A stretch of 39,202 bases of DNA from Bacteroidales bacterium UBA1189 (GTDB taxonomy: Bacteria > Bacteroidota > Bacteroidia > Bacteroidales > Bacteroidaceae): positions 1 to 39,202 of the forward strand of contig DBYJ01000035.1 in assembly GCA_002309805.1 (NCBI GenBank), written 5' to 3'. The first letter of the stretch is position 1; the number at the start of each line of letters is the position of its first letter. The notes beneath the pieces were generated by a model. That model did not search any database, had not been told where the DNA came from, and saw only the letters and a program-made list of their open reading frames with translations. This document shows positions 1-8,288 of this stretch, piece after piece. The translations under genes and the position numbers were made by a program.

Positions 1-21
1 GCCCTGTGATGGTATTCCCAG

Positions 22-328
22 CACCCGTTCGGGCGGATTTGCAATCCGGCCGCGTTGAATAGAGGGATTTGACTTCGCCTTCGTCCGTTACGACTCGGCC
101 ATTCAAGTAAACTTGATGGCTCTCGCTGCTCCGTCCGTTGCAATCCCTCACCTTTTTCTCTGTCCGATATTTCATAACTGTTCTTTTTGATTTCATCTTA
201 TTTCGCGGCAAAGGTAATGATAAATAGTTCAAAACCCAAAACAATACCATCTTTTTCATTTATAACAGGCTGGGGATTATAAATCCCCTTCTCAGCGCAG
301 TCGGATTGCAAATCCGCCTGAACGGGTG
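22..328. repeat. REP-like inverted repeat pair (27 bp, one mismatch)
   Basis: Positions 22-48 and the reverse complement of 302-328 match at 26 of 27 bases. Both contain the small palindrome GGATTTGCAATCC and the motif CACCCGTTC. Between them lie a bulged hairpin at 98-120 and another palindrome (GGGGATTATAAATCCCC) at 272-288. This resembles the palindromic REP-type intergenic elements mobilised by REP-associated tyrosine transposases, but no such transposase lies in the window. The assignment is by structure only. Confidence 0.6.
78..132 (+). repeat. Bulged-hairpin element, copy 1
   Basis: The order is CCTTCGTC (78-85), CGACTCG (91-97), a stem-loop (98-120) and TCTCGCTGCTCC (121-132). The stem pairs GCCAT+CAAG with CTTG+ATGGC, leaving one bulged T on the 5' side and a TAAA loop. 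A second copy at 11420-11480 keeps the flanks and the bulged T but has a different stem sequence that still pairs. A further inverted pair (62-73 with 137-149, imperfect) encloses this copy. The function is unknown; hairpins with extrahelical T are typical of substrates of HUH (Y1) transposases. Confidence 0.7.
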
Positions 329-510
329 TCCACCACCTTGCAAAACAACAGAGATAATAGAATCAGTAAAAAAAATCGTATTCTTTTCATGATAAACATC
401 CGTTCGGAAGTATTTAAGTTAAACAATTCGTGGACAAAAGTAGCGCATTCGAGAGAATTAACCAAGAAAAAAACCTTACAAAAATCTTACATCTTACCCA
501 TTCAAGCGGA

Positions 511-3500
511 CTATTGGTTAATAATCGGTATGCCTTCGGGGGTGAGGCCTTCGGCGCTGATGGTGAGGGCGCGGCTGTAGCCGTTGTTGTAGAACGAGAC
601 GGAGGCGCAGCCGGTGCTGTCGGTAGTGACTTCTGGATTCCAGTAAATGGTGCGGCGATAGTCCGTGTCGCCCTCGATGGGGCCCTTGGGGTAGCGCGGG
701 GCGTAGAACTCGGTGGTGGGGGTGTAGCCCGTGAAGGTGGTGTGGCGGGAGTTCTTCGTCTTCTGCTTGAGCTCGTCGATGCTCTTCATGTTGATGACGA
801 CTTCGACATAGCGGTGCCCAGGCTCGAAGTCGAAGACGAGGACGGACTTGACGTATTCCATGTCGAGGTCCCAGCTGTTGGTGGAGGTTAGGGCCATTCC
901 CTGCCTCAACCAATAGTTGTCGTTGGTGCGCGTCGGGAAGGGGCTCATGGATTCTCCTTCTTTGGTATATATATAATACCGTTTCCATTCGTTGAAAATC
1001 TTTTCGTACCTCCGGACGGAGTCGGGGAACTGGACTTTCCATCGGGTGCGGTGACCCTCTACGTCCACGCTTGAAACTCCTCCAGGCATCAGGGCGTAAT
1101 TTGAGGTGTAGGGGTTGATGCCCGTTTCGGGATTGTGGTATTGGGGACGGATGCCGGAAGTTGCTGTACGTCCAGGGCCGGTCTCGTAGATGTCGGCGTA
1201 GTTGAACAAGAGGCTATAGCCCTTGCTCTCCAGGTAGCCGGCGACGTCGTGGGTGTAGCCTCCTTCGTCGAGGTCCATCTCGGTGTCCTTGTCGGCATCG
1301 AAGGCGGTGAAGCGGTTATAGTCGATGTAGCGGCGCTTGCCCTCTATCACCACCTCCTCCAGCTGGTAGGAGCGTGGGTTCTCGGGGTTGAAGGTAGGCT
1401 CGCCAAAAATCTGGACTTTCGGCATGTTGTCTTTCTGCCAGGGGAAGATGGCGGGGTAGGGGTTCTTATAGTCGGGCAGGAAGATGTCCTCAGGACGGAA
1501 GGGCTGTACCTTGGGGCGCGATGCGCGCTCGAAGCGGATGCGCGTGGTGGCCTTCTCCAGCAGCTTGGATGCCTGCCGCGACGACAGGAACAAGTCCCAG
1601 TCGCCCTCGAAGTCGTCGAGCCCGATGCTCCAGTAGCCGAGGCTGTCGGTGGTGACGGTGGCCCACTGGATGTACTTACGGTCGGGCGAGTAGAGGCGGG
1701 CGGTAATCTTTGCGTTCTTCAGGGGGCGCTCCAGGATGCGGCTGAAGGCCCAGCCGTCGAGCACCAGCTGCCCCTCGGTGTAGTGGCGCACCTTGAACGG
1801 CTCAAGGCCTGCCATCTGCTGCCAGTTGTAGCGCGTCCACCCCTGCACAAGCATAAGGAGGTCAAGAGCGTCAAGCCTTGAGTGATCAGTGAACAGTGAA
1901 CAGTTATCAGATGATACCTTGGTTTGCGGCTCCTTAGCCATTATCTGTTCACTGTTCACTGATCTCTGTTCACTTTCAAAGTACCACCCCGGGTCTTCTA
2001 TCAATCCCTTCAGTTCTGATGAAAGCAGCATGTAGGTGCGGATGTCGTCGCGGTAGGCGGTACCATAGTCGGCAGCATCGCGCACGGCAAGGGAGAGGGT
2101 GACGGGCTTTGTGCTCACGCGCAGACGGAGGTTGACGGAGTCGAAGGGCTGCAGGGTGGGCTTGTCGCATTGGACGGTGACGGGGATGGTGGGGATGTCC
2201 TTGTCGATGAAGAACAGGCGCTGGGCGAGGATGGCGCCGCTCTGGGTGAAGAGCGTGAACTGATGGACGCCTGCGCCCATATCCGCCTTCGGGAAGCTGA
2301 GCCGGGCCTGATAGGAATAGGCGTTTCCGTCAACCGTAGCGGAGGTGAAATGGACGGCGTCAGCCGCTGCCACACGTCCGCCTGTGGTGATGGTGTAGCC
2401 CAGCGGGAGGGTCTTCTTCTGCAGGCCACGTCCCTCGATGGCGATGCGGAGGGAGTCGTCGGCGAGGGCATCGAGGCGGATGGCGCAGCCTGTGGATTCG
2501 GCAGCGGGGAGGGTGAAGGTGTAGCGATGTCCCTCCTTGATGAAGGTGAGGCGGTCTGACACCCTGCCTGGTGTGCAGGTGATAGCGCCCATGCCCTTGT
2601 GGGTGAGGGGTGCAGACGCTCCTCCGAAGGTGGTGGGGATGGCTTTTCCGGCAGCATCGAGGATGGCGTCAACCTCAGTGCCCATGCCGTGGGCATCCGT
2701 CACCTTGAAGGCGATGCGGCAGGGGATGCCCTCGATGAGATGTCCCCCTTCGGGGAAGAACGTGACGTCCAATGCGGAGGGACGTTCTGAACGGGGCAGG
2801 TCGGGACGGTCTCGCTCACGCCCCTCGTAGTCGGCAATGACGGGGTCGTCGTAGAAGCCCTCCTGCTCGGGCTGGCGATAGACGGGGATGACGCGCGAGA
2901 AGATGGCAGCCTCGTCGAAATTGAGCTGGGCACGGGTGTAGGCGCGTATCTGGTAGTAGCCGCTGGGGTAGCTGATGGCGCCTCGCAAGTCGACAGCCGC
3001 CTTCACACCCCCATCTACCAACGGGAACGAGCCGTGGCAGCGCCCGTCGACAATCTTGAGCTTCTGCTGCTGCAGGATGACACCCGTGGGCGAGAGCAGC
3101 TCGACGTAGAGCACACGGCTGGCGGGGGTTGCTCCCGTGGTGGCGCCGACGACGTGGGCGGCATACCAGATGGTCTCGCCCTGGAAATAGGCGGTATTGT
3201 CGAGGTGGAGATAGACCTTCTCCTGCGGACAGACGCGGTTGAAATAGACGATGTGGCTGGCGTACTGACGGATGACGGCGAGGCTGTCGGGCACGCTGTC
3301 GGCCAGCAGCAGGGCAGGGAGGGGGATGCGCTCGCCATCCACTACCACGGGGTTGAGGTGGACGGTGCGCGGCACATACTCCACGAAGATGTCGTTGCCC
3401 ACCTCGGTGATAGCGACGGGGAAGTTCCTGCACACGCGGCGCACGGCATCGGCAGCGGGCAGACGGTCGATGACTGCTGTCACGGTGTACATCTCCAAGT

Positions 3501-3681
3501 CGTCGAACAGGAAGAGGATGCGGCGCTCGCTCTGCGCATGGTCAATCTGCCGCAGGGCTTCGGACAGCGTTTCGCCTCGGAAAGTCAGCGACACGGTTTG
3601 CGCCCCAGCAACCGCGGGAAAAAGCCATAAGGCGAGGAGGCTTATAAATAATAATGTATAAGGGAGGATCTTGTTTTTCAT
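511..3681 (-). CDS. STN-domain, macroglobulin-like envelope protein
   Basis: 1056 residues with a signal peptide (cleavage near AGAQ, residues 25-28). Residues ~29-103 form an STN (secretin/TonB short N-terminal) domain. From ~153 (EKVYLHLDNTAYFQGETIWY) the sequence resembles an MG2 macroglobulin domain of the kind in alpha-2-macroglobulin-like proteins, and around residue 773 LEEVVIEGKRR resembles the start of a TonB-type plug. No C-terminal beta-barrel is seen. The start at 3681 lies 10 bp after the short anti-sigma gene and the ECF sigma gene is further upstream, so this is probably the envelope partner of that signalling set. Family members are usually annotated as TonB plug-domain or MG2 proteins of unknown function. 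Residues ~573-599 are an in-frame insertion encoded by an 81-bp inverted repeat (1884-1964). The protein is probably periplasmic or outer-membrane-attached. Confidence 0.8.
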   Translation of the reverse strand: MKNKILPYTLLFISLLALWLFPAVAGAQTVSLTFRGETLSEALRQIDHAQSERRILFLFDDLEMYTVTAVIDRLPAADAVRRVCRNFPVAITEVGNDIFVEYVPRTVHLNPVVVDGERIPLPALLLADSVPDSLAVIRQYASHIVYFNRVCPQEKVYLHLDNTAYFQGETIWYAAHVVGATTGATPASRVLYVELLSPTGVILQQQKLKIVDGRCHGSFPLVDGGVKAAVDLRGAISYPSGYYQIRAYTRAQLNFDEAAIFSRVIPVYRQPEQEGFYDDPVIADYEGRERDRPDLPRSERPSALDVTFFPEGGHLIEGIPCRIAFKVTDAHGMGTEVDAILDAAGKAIPTTFGGASAPLTHKGMGAITCTPGRVSDRLTFIKEGHRYTFTLPAAESTGCAIRLDALADDSLRIAIEGRGLQKKTLPLGYTITTGGRVAAADAVHFTSATVDGNAYSYQARLSFPKADMGAGVHQFTLFTQSGAILAQRLFFIDKDIPTIPVTVQCDKPTLQPFDSVNLRLRVSTKPVTLSLAVRDAADYGTAYRDDIRTYMLLSSELKGLIEDPGWYFESEQRSVNSEQIMAKEPQTKVSSDNCSLFTDHSRLDALDLLMLVQGWTRYNWQQMAGLEPFKVRHYTEGQLVLDGWAFSRILERPLKNAKITARLYSPDRKYIQWATVTTDSLGYWSIGLDDFEGDWDLFLSSRQASKLLEKATTRIRFERASRPKVQPFRPEDIFLPDYKNPYPAIFPWQKDNMPKVQIFGEPTFNPENPRSYQLEEVVIEGKRRYIDYNRFTAFDADKDTEMDLDEGGYTHDVAGYLESKGYSLLFNYADIYETGPGRTATSGIRPQYHNPETGINPYTSNYALMPGGVSSVDVEGHRTRWKVQFPDSVRRYEKIFNEWKRYYIYTKEGESMSPFPTRTNDNYWLRQGMALTSTNSWDLDMEYVKSVLVFDFEPGHRYVEVVINMKSIDELKQKTKNSRHTTFTGYTPTTEFYAPRYPKGPIEGDTDYRRTIYWNPEVTTDSTGCASVSFYNNGYSRALTISAEGLTPEGIPIINQ
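1884..1964. repeat. In-frame inverted repeat inside the STN-domain gene
   Basis: A perfect 20-bp inverted repeat (1884-1903 with 1945-1964) is built from the heptamer AGTGAAC and separated by 41 bp. The whole block is 81 bp, exactly 27 codons, so the reading frame is kept. It encodes a polar Ser/Gln/Glu-rich stretch between a conserved-looking EDPGWYFE and LDLLMLVQGW. Heptamer repeats of this style are normally intergenic in Bacteroidetes, so insertion into the gene is the simplest reading. Confidence 0.85.
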
Positions 3682-3691
3682 AATGCTAATT

Positions 3692-4234
3692 TCAATCGTT
3701 TTCTTTCCTGCCGTCGATAATCAGCTTGCCGTCGGTGACGGAGAGGCGGACTTTTTTGAAGTGGTTGAGCAGCGTCACTACTTCGTCGAGCGACTTGTTC
3801 TTCTCAATACGGGCATAGAGGCGTACGCTCTTGAGGCTTTCGTCGCGGAAGACGGGCTCCACGCCGTAGTGCTCGCCCAGCGTGCGGGCAATGGTCTGCA
3901 TATCGACATTCTCGAAGACGAACAGGGCAAGCGTGTCGGCAGGAGTGGCGAGGGTGGCGAGGGTGTCGCGATTTCTCGTGTCAGCAGCGGAAACGGCTGC
4001 AGCACGGCGGGCGGGGATGACGACGCGGACTATCCATACCGAGGCCCATGCCGTCAGGCTGATGCCAATCACCAGGGCTGCGATGGCAGCTGCACGGGGC
4101 AGGCGGAGGCGACGGGGGTTTTCAGACGGGCCGACGGAAGCGTTTCCTATCACTTCGCGTTCGAACCGAGCCCATTCGGCATCGACGTCAGGCATGTCGA
4201 TACGGCGGTCAATGTCCTCTGAAGTTGTTTTCAT
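3692..4234 (-). CDS. Short FecR-like anti-sigma factor
   Basis: 180 residues: a short cytoplasmic N-terminus (~1-45), one membrane segment (~48-72, AAAIAALVIGISLTAWASVW) and a periplasmic C-terminal domain (~103-175; FVFENVDMQTIARTLGEHYG) like the DUF4974/STN-type domain at the end of FecR proteins. The central FecR domain of full-length family members (usually 300 or more residues) is missing. Position between the ECF sigma gene and the STN-domain gene supports an anti-sigma role: holding sigma at the membrane until a signal passes through the periplasmic domain. The gene is probably co-transcribed with the downstream STN gene. The sigma-binding part is too short to recognise by motif. Confidence 0.8.
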   Translation of the reverse strand: MKTTSEDIDRRIDMPDVDAEWARFEREVIGNASVGPSENPRRLRLPRAAAIAALVIGISLTAWASVWIVRVVIPARRAAAVSAADTRNRDTLATLATPADTLALFVFENVDMQTIARTLGEHYGVEPVFRDESLKSVRLYARIEKNKSLDEVVTLLNHFKKVRLSVTDGKLIIDGRKEND

Positions 4235-4342
4235 AATTCCTTTTTTGAATCTTCAATACTTTTAGTCTGCTTCGCAGAGAAATCTTCCGGAAATTTTTTG
4301 TTCAATTTGTTCCAATTTGTTTGATTTCTGCTCGAAGAGCAC

Positions 4343-4858
4343 TCATTTTTCAATCGTCAATTTTTTCCGTAGTTTGGCGATGGAAAGGGTGATGTGCTTG
4401 TTTACGGCGGCGAGGCTGATGCCGAGGGTGTCGGCAATCTCCTTGTAGGATATACCCTCGTCGTAGTGGAGAGAGAGAATCTGACGGTCGCGAGGTGTGA
4501 GGCTATCGTCGATGAGCTCGCGCAAATCTTCGAAAAGCTCTCGCTCCGCATCGTCGGCATAGGGTTGGATGGAGTGGCGCAAGTCCTGCTCCAGCTCCTC
4601 GCGCTGCATGCGCCCATGGAGCATGTGGTAGCATTGGTTTCGGGTAGCCGTGAGCAGATAAGGGCAAGCTCCATCCGGCTCATCTGGCTTGACGAAAACG
4701 TTTTTCAGCTCCGTGCGCGAATGCCACAACTGGGCAAACACTTGGGCGACAGCATCGCGGGCATCGTCGGCATCAGCCAGAAAAGCGTAGGCCAGACGGT
4801 ACATCTGGCGGTAGTTGCTCTTGTAGAGCTGCTCGAACTGACGTTGACGGCGTTGCAT
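4343..4858 (-). CDS. ECF RNA polymerase sigma factor
   Basis: 171 residues, the normal size for group IV sigma factors. Region 2 is at ~8-75 (YKSNYRQMYRLAYAFL, then DARDAVAQVFAQLW, the usual 2.2 helix) and region 4 at ~115-165, with the helix-turn-helix ISYKEIADTLGISLAAVNKH. It directs RNA polymerase to a small regulon, presumably including the two genes downstream. 108 bp separate it from the anti-sigma gene; this AT-rich gap has imperfect inverted copies of a CTGCTTCGCAGAG-like stretch but no clear terminator. An AT-rich stretch at ~4885-4925 upstream is the likely promoter but does not fit the housekeeping consensus well. Confidence 0.92.
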   Translation of the reverse strand: MQRRQRQFEQLYKSNYRQMYRLAYAFLADADDARDAVAQVFAQLWHSRTELKNVFVKPDEPDGACPYLLTATRNQCYHMLHGRMQREELEQDLRHSIQPYADDAERELFEDLRELIDDSLTPRDRQILSLHYDEGISYKEIADTLGISLAAVNKHITLSIAKLRKKLTIEK

Positions 4859-5039
4859 GGCGCGGGTAGTGAGTTTTCTTTCGCTTTCTATATATAATAC
4901 CCTCGAAAGGGAAAAACAAATACCCCCATGGGGCGATATTTAAGTTTTTTTAAGATTTTGAATTGGGAGAAGGCACGCGGCTTTATCGGAGTGTTTTGCC
5001 CTTTATAGATTCTTCCCCCGCACTTTTTTTGGGGAGAAT

Positions 5040-5070
5040 TTTGTATAGTCGTATTTTAATACTACCTTCG
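5040..5070 (+). promoter_or_regulatory. Bacteroidetes-type promoter for the marC-like gene
   Basis: TTTG at 5040-5043, a 19-bp spacer and TACCTTCG at 5063-5070 match the -33/-7 consensus of the Bacteroidetes primary sigma factor. The start codon follows 21 bp downstream. Confidence 0.75.
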
Positions 5071-5091
5071 CGCCGCAAAATAGAAGATAAT

Positions 5092-5691
5092 ATGATTAAG
5101 GAGTTTTTTGCTGCTTTCAATGTGAAGGAGTGCATTGGCACTTTTCTGATTTTGTTTGCCATCATCGATGTGCTGGGTTCGACACCCATCATCATCGACC
5201 TGCGTGAGAAGGGCAAGACGGTGAATGCGCGGAAGGCTACGCTCTCGGCCTTCGGGCTGCTGCTGGTGTTCTTTATCGGAGGCGACGCGGTGCTGAGGTT
5301 CTTCAGCGTGGACATCAACTCGTTTGCCGTGGCGGGCTCGATACTGCTGTTCCTCATGGCCTTGGAGATGCTGCTGGACATAGAAATCTTCAAATACAAC
5401 GGCCCGACGAACGAGGCGACGTTCATCCCCCTGGTGTTTCCGCTGTTGGCAGGGGCTGGAGCGCTGACTACCATCATCGCGCTGAAGTCGGAGTATGCCG
5501 ACATTAACATCCTCGTTGGCTTGCTGCTGAACATGGTGTGGGTGAACATCGTGCTGGTGATGACGGAAAAGATTCAGAAGCGCTTGGGAAAGTCGTTCAT
5601 ATACATGCTGCGGAAGTTCTTCGGCGTGATGCTGCTGGCTATTTCCGTGGGCATGTTCACGTCGAACCTCACCAGCCTGATAAAGGGTTAG
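5092..5691 (+). CDS. MarC-family integral membrane protein
   Basis: 199 residues from the ATG at 5092 (MIKEFFAAFN). An in-frame start at 4963 would put the promoter at 5040-5070 inside the gene, so the later start is preferred. About six hydrophobic segments are visible; motifs typical of the MarC/UPF0056 family include FAIIDVLGSTPIIIDL near residue 25 and PLVFPLLAGAGALTTII near 110. The family is inner-membrane and its transport role is unsettled; the original link of MarC to multiple antibiotic resistance in E. coli was withdrawn. It stands alone between the sigma operon and the efflux operon. Confidence 0.9.
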   Translation: MIKEFFAAFNVKECIGTFLILFAIIDVLGSTPIIIDLREKGKTVNARKATLSAFGLLLVFFIGGDAVLRFFSVDINSFAVAGSILLFLMALEMLLDIEIFKYNGPTNEATFIPLVFPLLAGAGALTTIIALKSEYADINILVGLLLNMVWVNIVLVMTEKIQKRLGKSFIYMLRKFFGVMLLAISVGMFTSNLTSLIKG

Positions 5692-5741
5692 CGGGGTTTT
5701 TAGTTTTTCTTTCCTTTTTTATATATTTTTGACAGTTATTT

Positions 5742-5774
5742 TTTGCGCCGTTGAGATAATTCGCGCTACCTTTG
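5742..5774 (+). promoter_or_regulatory. Promoter of the efflux operon
   Basis: TTTG at 5742-5745, a 21-bp spacer and TACCTTTG at 5767-5774, a full match to the Bacteroidetes consensus. The -7 box ends only 5 bases before the preferred GTG start at 5780, so the transcript may be leaderless. Confidence 0.7.
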
Positions 5775-5779
5775 CAGCT

Positions 5780-6994
5780 GTGAAGGCAAAGAATATTGTT
5801 TTTTTCCTGTTGTTGTTCGTTTCCTGCGGGGAAAAGGGTGATAGCCAGAAGCTCACGTGCCGTGTGGAGCGGCAGGACTTCCGCGAGGAGGTAGTAGCCG
5901 ACGGCACGGCTCAGTCCGTCAACACCGTTACCATAGCCTGCGGAAACAACATCGACGGCACCATCAAATACCTTATCGACGACGGCTCGTACGTCAGCGC
6001 CGGCGACACGATCTGCATCATCGAGAGCCACGACATGGAGAACGAGCTGGACGAGCTGCTGACGCTGCTGGAGGCCTCGGAGGCTGAGCGCACGAAGATG
6101 ACAGCCACCTACCATCTGGAGCATGCCCTGCAGACGGCCCGCATGGAGACGGGGCTTGCCGAGGCGACGATTGCCTCGCTGGACTCGCTGGAACTGCAGT
6201 TCTCGCCGCCCCTCCAGCGCCGCATCAAGGAGCTGAGGCTGCGCCGTGCCGCCATCGAACAGGAGCGGGCGCGGATGAACCTGCGTGCTATGGAGGTGAC
6301 GTGGCGGGTGGACAGCCAGCGCATCAAGACCTGGATGACTCATCTCCACCGCCGCATTGCCGACCAGCGCGAGCGCCTTGCCGGACTGACGCTGCGCGCT
6401 CCCCAGAACGGGCTTGCCATCATTGCCGAATCGTGGATGGAGGACCGCCCCCTGCAGGTGGGCGACAACGTGTGGGAGCAGATGCCCATTGTGGTGCTGC
6501 CCGACGTGTCGAACATGGAGGTGGTGATGAAGATTCCCGAGGGTGACTACAAGCGCATCAATGTGGACGACCGTGTGGACATCTCCTTCGCCTCAGACCC
6601 CGACAACAGGGCGTGGGGGCGCATTACCAAGAAGATGCCCGTGGGGGAGGAGGCGTCGCGAGGCAGTCGCGTGAAACTGTTTGAGGTAACGGCTTCCGTC
6701 GATTCAGCCCTCGCCACTATCCGTCCGCAGAGCAGTGCCCGCTGCCGCATCTGCCTCCGCCTGATGGAGGACACGCTGGTGGTGCCCTCCGTGTGTGTGG
6801 TGGATGCCGACTCCACGAAGGTGGCCTACGTCCGTCGCGACGGACACACCGTGCAGCAGGAGGTGGAAGTGGCCTACGCCTCGCCTTCCCAGACCGTCAT
6901 TGCCCGAGGACTGAGCGAGGGCGACGAACTGTTGCTCCTGCGCCCCACCTCAGGGGCTATCCGGAGGAAGCAGTTCCTTGCCAAAAATGAATAA
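5780..6994 (+). CDS. HlyD/MacA-like periplasmic adaptor lipoprotein 1
   Basis: 404 residues from GTG 5780. This start gives a clean lipoprotein signal (KAKNIVFFLLLFVSC, Cys near residue 17); the in-frame TTG at 5729 would add 17 residues in front of it and lie upstream of the promoter. Domains: a biotinyl-lipoyl-like half (~35-80, GTIKYLIDDGSYVSAGDTI), an alpha-helical hairpin (~85-195), the second lipoyl half (LRAPQNGLAII, ~210) and a beta-barrel/membrane-proximal part (~240-390). It is the first of three adaptors that should link an inner membrane ABC pump to the TolC-like protein at 11542. Anchoring in the inner membrane lipid layer is inferred from the lipobox. Confidence 0.88.
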   Translation: MKAKNIVFFLLLFVSCGEKGDSQKLTCRVERQDFREEVVADGTAQSVNTVTIACGNNIDGTIKYLIDDGSYVSAGDTICIIESHDMENELDELLTLLEASEAERTKMTATYHLEHALQTARMETGLAEATIASLDSLELQFSPPLQRRIKELRLRRAAIEQERARMNLRAMEVTWRVDSQRIKTWMTHLHRRIADQRERLAGLTLRAPQNGLAIIAESWMEDRPLQVGDNVWEQMPIVVLPDVSNMEVVMKIPEGDYKRINVDDRVDISFASDPDNRAWGRITKKMPVGEEASRGSRVKLFEVTASVDSALATIRPQSSARCRICLRLMEDTLVVPSVCVVDADSTKVAYVRRDGHTVQQEVEVAYASPSQTVIARGLSEGDELLLLRPTSGAIRRKQFLAKNE

Positions 6995-7007
6995 TGAATA
7001 ATTAAAA

Positions 7008-8288
7008 ATGGAAAATATAATGTCTCGTCTATCGCGTTTCTACAGGACCACACTCCTGCACACCTTCACTCCTGCACTTCTTCTGCTATTCTTGTTTTCC
7101 TGTGGAGGAAAGAAAGCCGATACCGTCATCCCCGAGGCTGTGGTGAGCCACGGCACGTTCCTCGTCGATATCTATGAGGAGGGCGAGGTGGAAGCGCTCC
7201 GCTCCATCCACATCACGGCGCCCGAAATTCCCTGGCGCTTCGGCGGACTGAAAATCTCGCAGATAGTCCCCGACGGCAGCGACGTCAAGGCTGGCGACAC
7301 CGTTGTTATCTTCGACCCTTCGGAAGTGCAGAAAGCCATTCTGGACCATGAGGACCGCCTTGTCGTCAGCCTGGCTGAGCTGGAGAAGCTGAAGGCGCAG
7401 CAGACGCAGGAGATGGAGGGACTGCTGGCCGACTACGAGATTGCCGAGATTGCCCAGGAGATTTCGCGTATCGAGCTGGAGGGCGCAGCCTACGAGTCTG
7501 AAATCCGACGCAAGGAGATAGAACTCAACCTGGAGAAGGCTGACATCTCGCTGAAGCAGGCCAAGGAGCAGATAGAGAACCGCAAGAAGGTGCAGGCCGA
7601 GGACCTCAAGCAGAAGAACCTCTCCATTGAACAGGACAGGGACCGTCTGCGCGAGGCCTATCAGACCCTTGACCGTCTCCACGTCGTCAGCCCCCAGCCT
7701 GGCTTAGCCATCATCAACTACAACCGCTCTACCGACACCAAATTCCAGGTCAGCGACCAATGTTGGGGCGGCACGCAGCTTATCGACCTGCCGGACCTTT
7801 CGCAGATGAAGGTGAAGATTAACATCAACGAGGTCGATATCTCGAAAGTCCGTAAGGACATGGACGCCGAGATACGCCCTGATGCCTACAGCGACAGCGT
7901 CTTTTCAGGCCATGTCCTCACCATCGCCAACCTTGCCGTCAACAAAGAGCGCAACTCAACCATCAAGGTGTTCCCCGTGGAGGTGCTAGTGGACAGAGCC
8001 GATGCCAACCTGCTGCCTGGACTCACCGTCAGCTGCCGAATCATCGTGGACCGCATCGACGATGTGGACTACATCCCTATCGAGGCTGTCCATACGGAGG
8101 GCGACAAGAGCTACGTCTTCCGCAACACTGCTACCGGATACGAGCGTACGGAGGTGGAGACGGGCGCTACGAATACCGATTACATCATCATCACCTCTGG
8201 CCTGCGCAAGGGCGATCATGTAGCCCTCGTTGACCCGACTGTCAAGCCCGAGAAGTCAAAGAAGAAACAAGGAGGAACGGAAAAATGA
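7008..8288 (+). CDS. HlyD/MacA-like periplasmic adaptor lipoprotein 2
   Basis: 426 residues; the start could also be the second Met at 7020 (MSRLSRFYRT). The signal has a lipobox LFSC around residue 32. A lipoyl-like segment lies at ~70-105 (IVPDGSDVKAGDTVVIFDPS), a long charged coiled coil at ~115-220, and barrel and C-terminal domains follow (LPDLSQMKVKININEVDI, LLPGLTVSCRI). It begins 13 bp after adaptor 1 and its stop overlaps the start of adaptor 3 by 4 bp (ATGA), so translation is probably coupled. It looks like a MacA-type membrane fusion protein. The substrate cannot be read from the sequence. Confidence 0.88.
   Translation: MENIMSRLSRFYRTTLLHTFTPALLLLFLFSCGGKKADTVIPEAVVSHGTFLVDIYEEGEVEALRSIHITAPEIPWRFGGLKISQIVPDGSDVKAGDTVVIFDPSEVQKAILDHEDRLVVSLAELEKLKAQQTQEMEGLLADYEIAEIAQEISRIELEGAAYESEIRRKEIELNLEKADISLKQAKEQIENRKKVQAEDLKQKNLSIEQDRDRLREAYQTLDRLHVVSPQPGLAIINYNRSTDTKFQVSDQCWGGTQLIDLPDLSQMKVKININEVDISKVRKDMDAEIRPDAYSDSVFSGHVLTIANLAVNKERNSTIKVFPVEVLVDRADANLLPGLTVSCRIIVDRIDDVDYIPIEAVHTEGDKSYVFRNTATGYERTEVETGATNTDYIIITSGLRKGDHVALVDPTVKPEKSKKKQGGTEK

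Larger units (their letters stand above)
1..510. other. Non-coding repeat-rich stretch
   Basis: No convincing gene is visible; the open frames here are short, start in repeats or are the antisense of the gene ending at 511. The stretch holds a 27-bp inverted repeat pair (22-48 and 302-328), a short inverted pair (62-73 and 137-149) enclosing a bulged hairpin, and a 17-bp palindrome at 272-288. The part from about 330 to 510 is AT-rich and lies just downstream of the minus-strand STN gene; no clear rho-independent terminator is seen there. Whether the left edge belongs to a gene outside the window cannot be told. Confidence 0.7.

Noticed and set aside
430..891. Open frame of 153 codons on the plus strand, and similar long frames at 1135-1881 and 3034-3630
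   Set aside because: They are antisense to the STN-domain gene, have Val/Gly/Ala-biased composition typical of frame shadows in GC-rich DNA, and show no family motif.
4963..5091. 43-residue N-terminal extension of the MarC-like protein
   Set aside because: It would start upstream of a good promoter and adds residues unlike any MarC protein.
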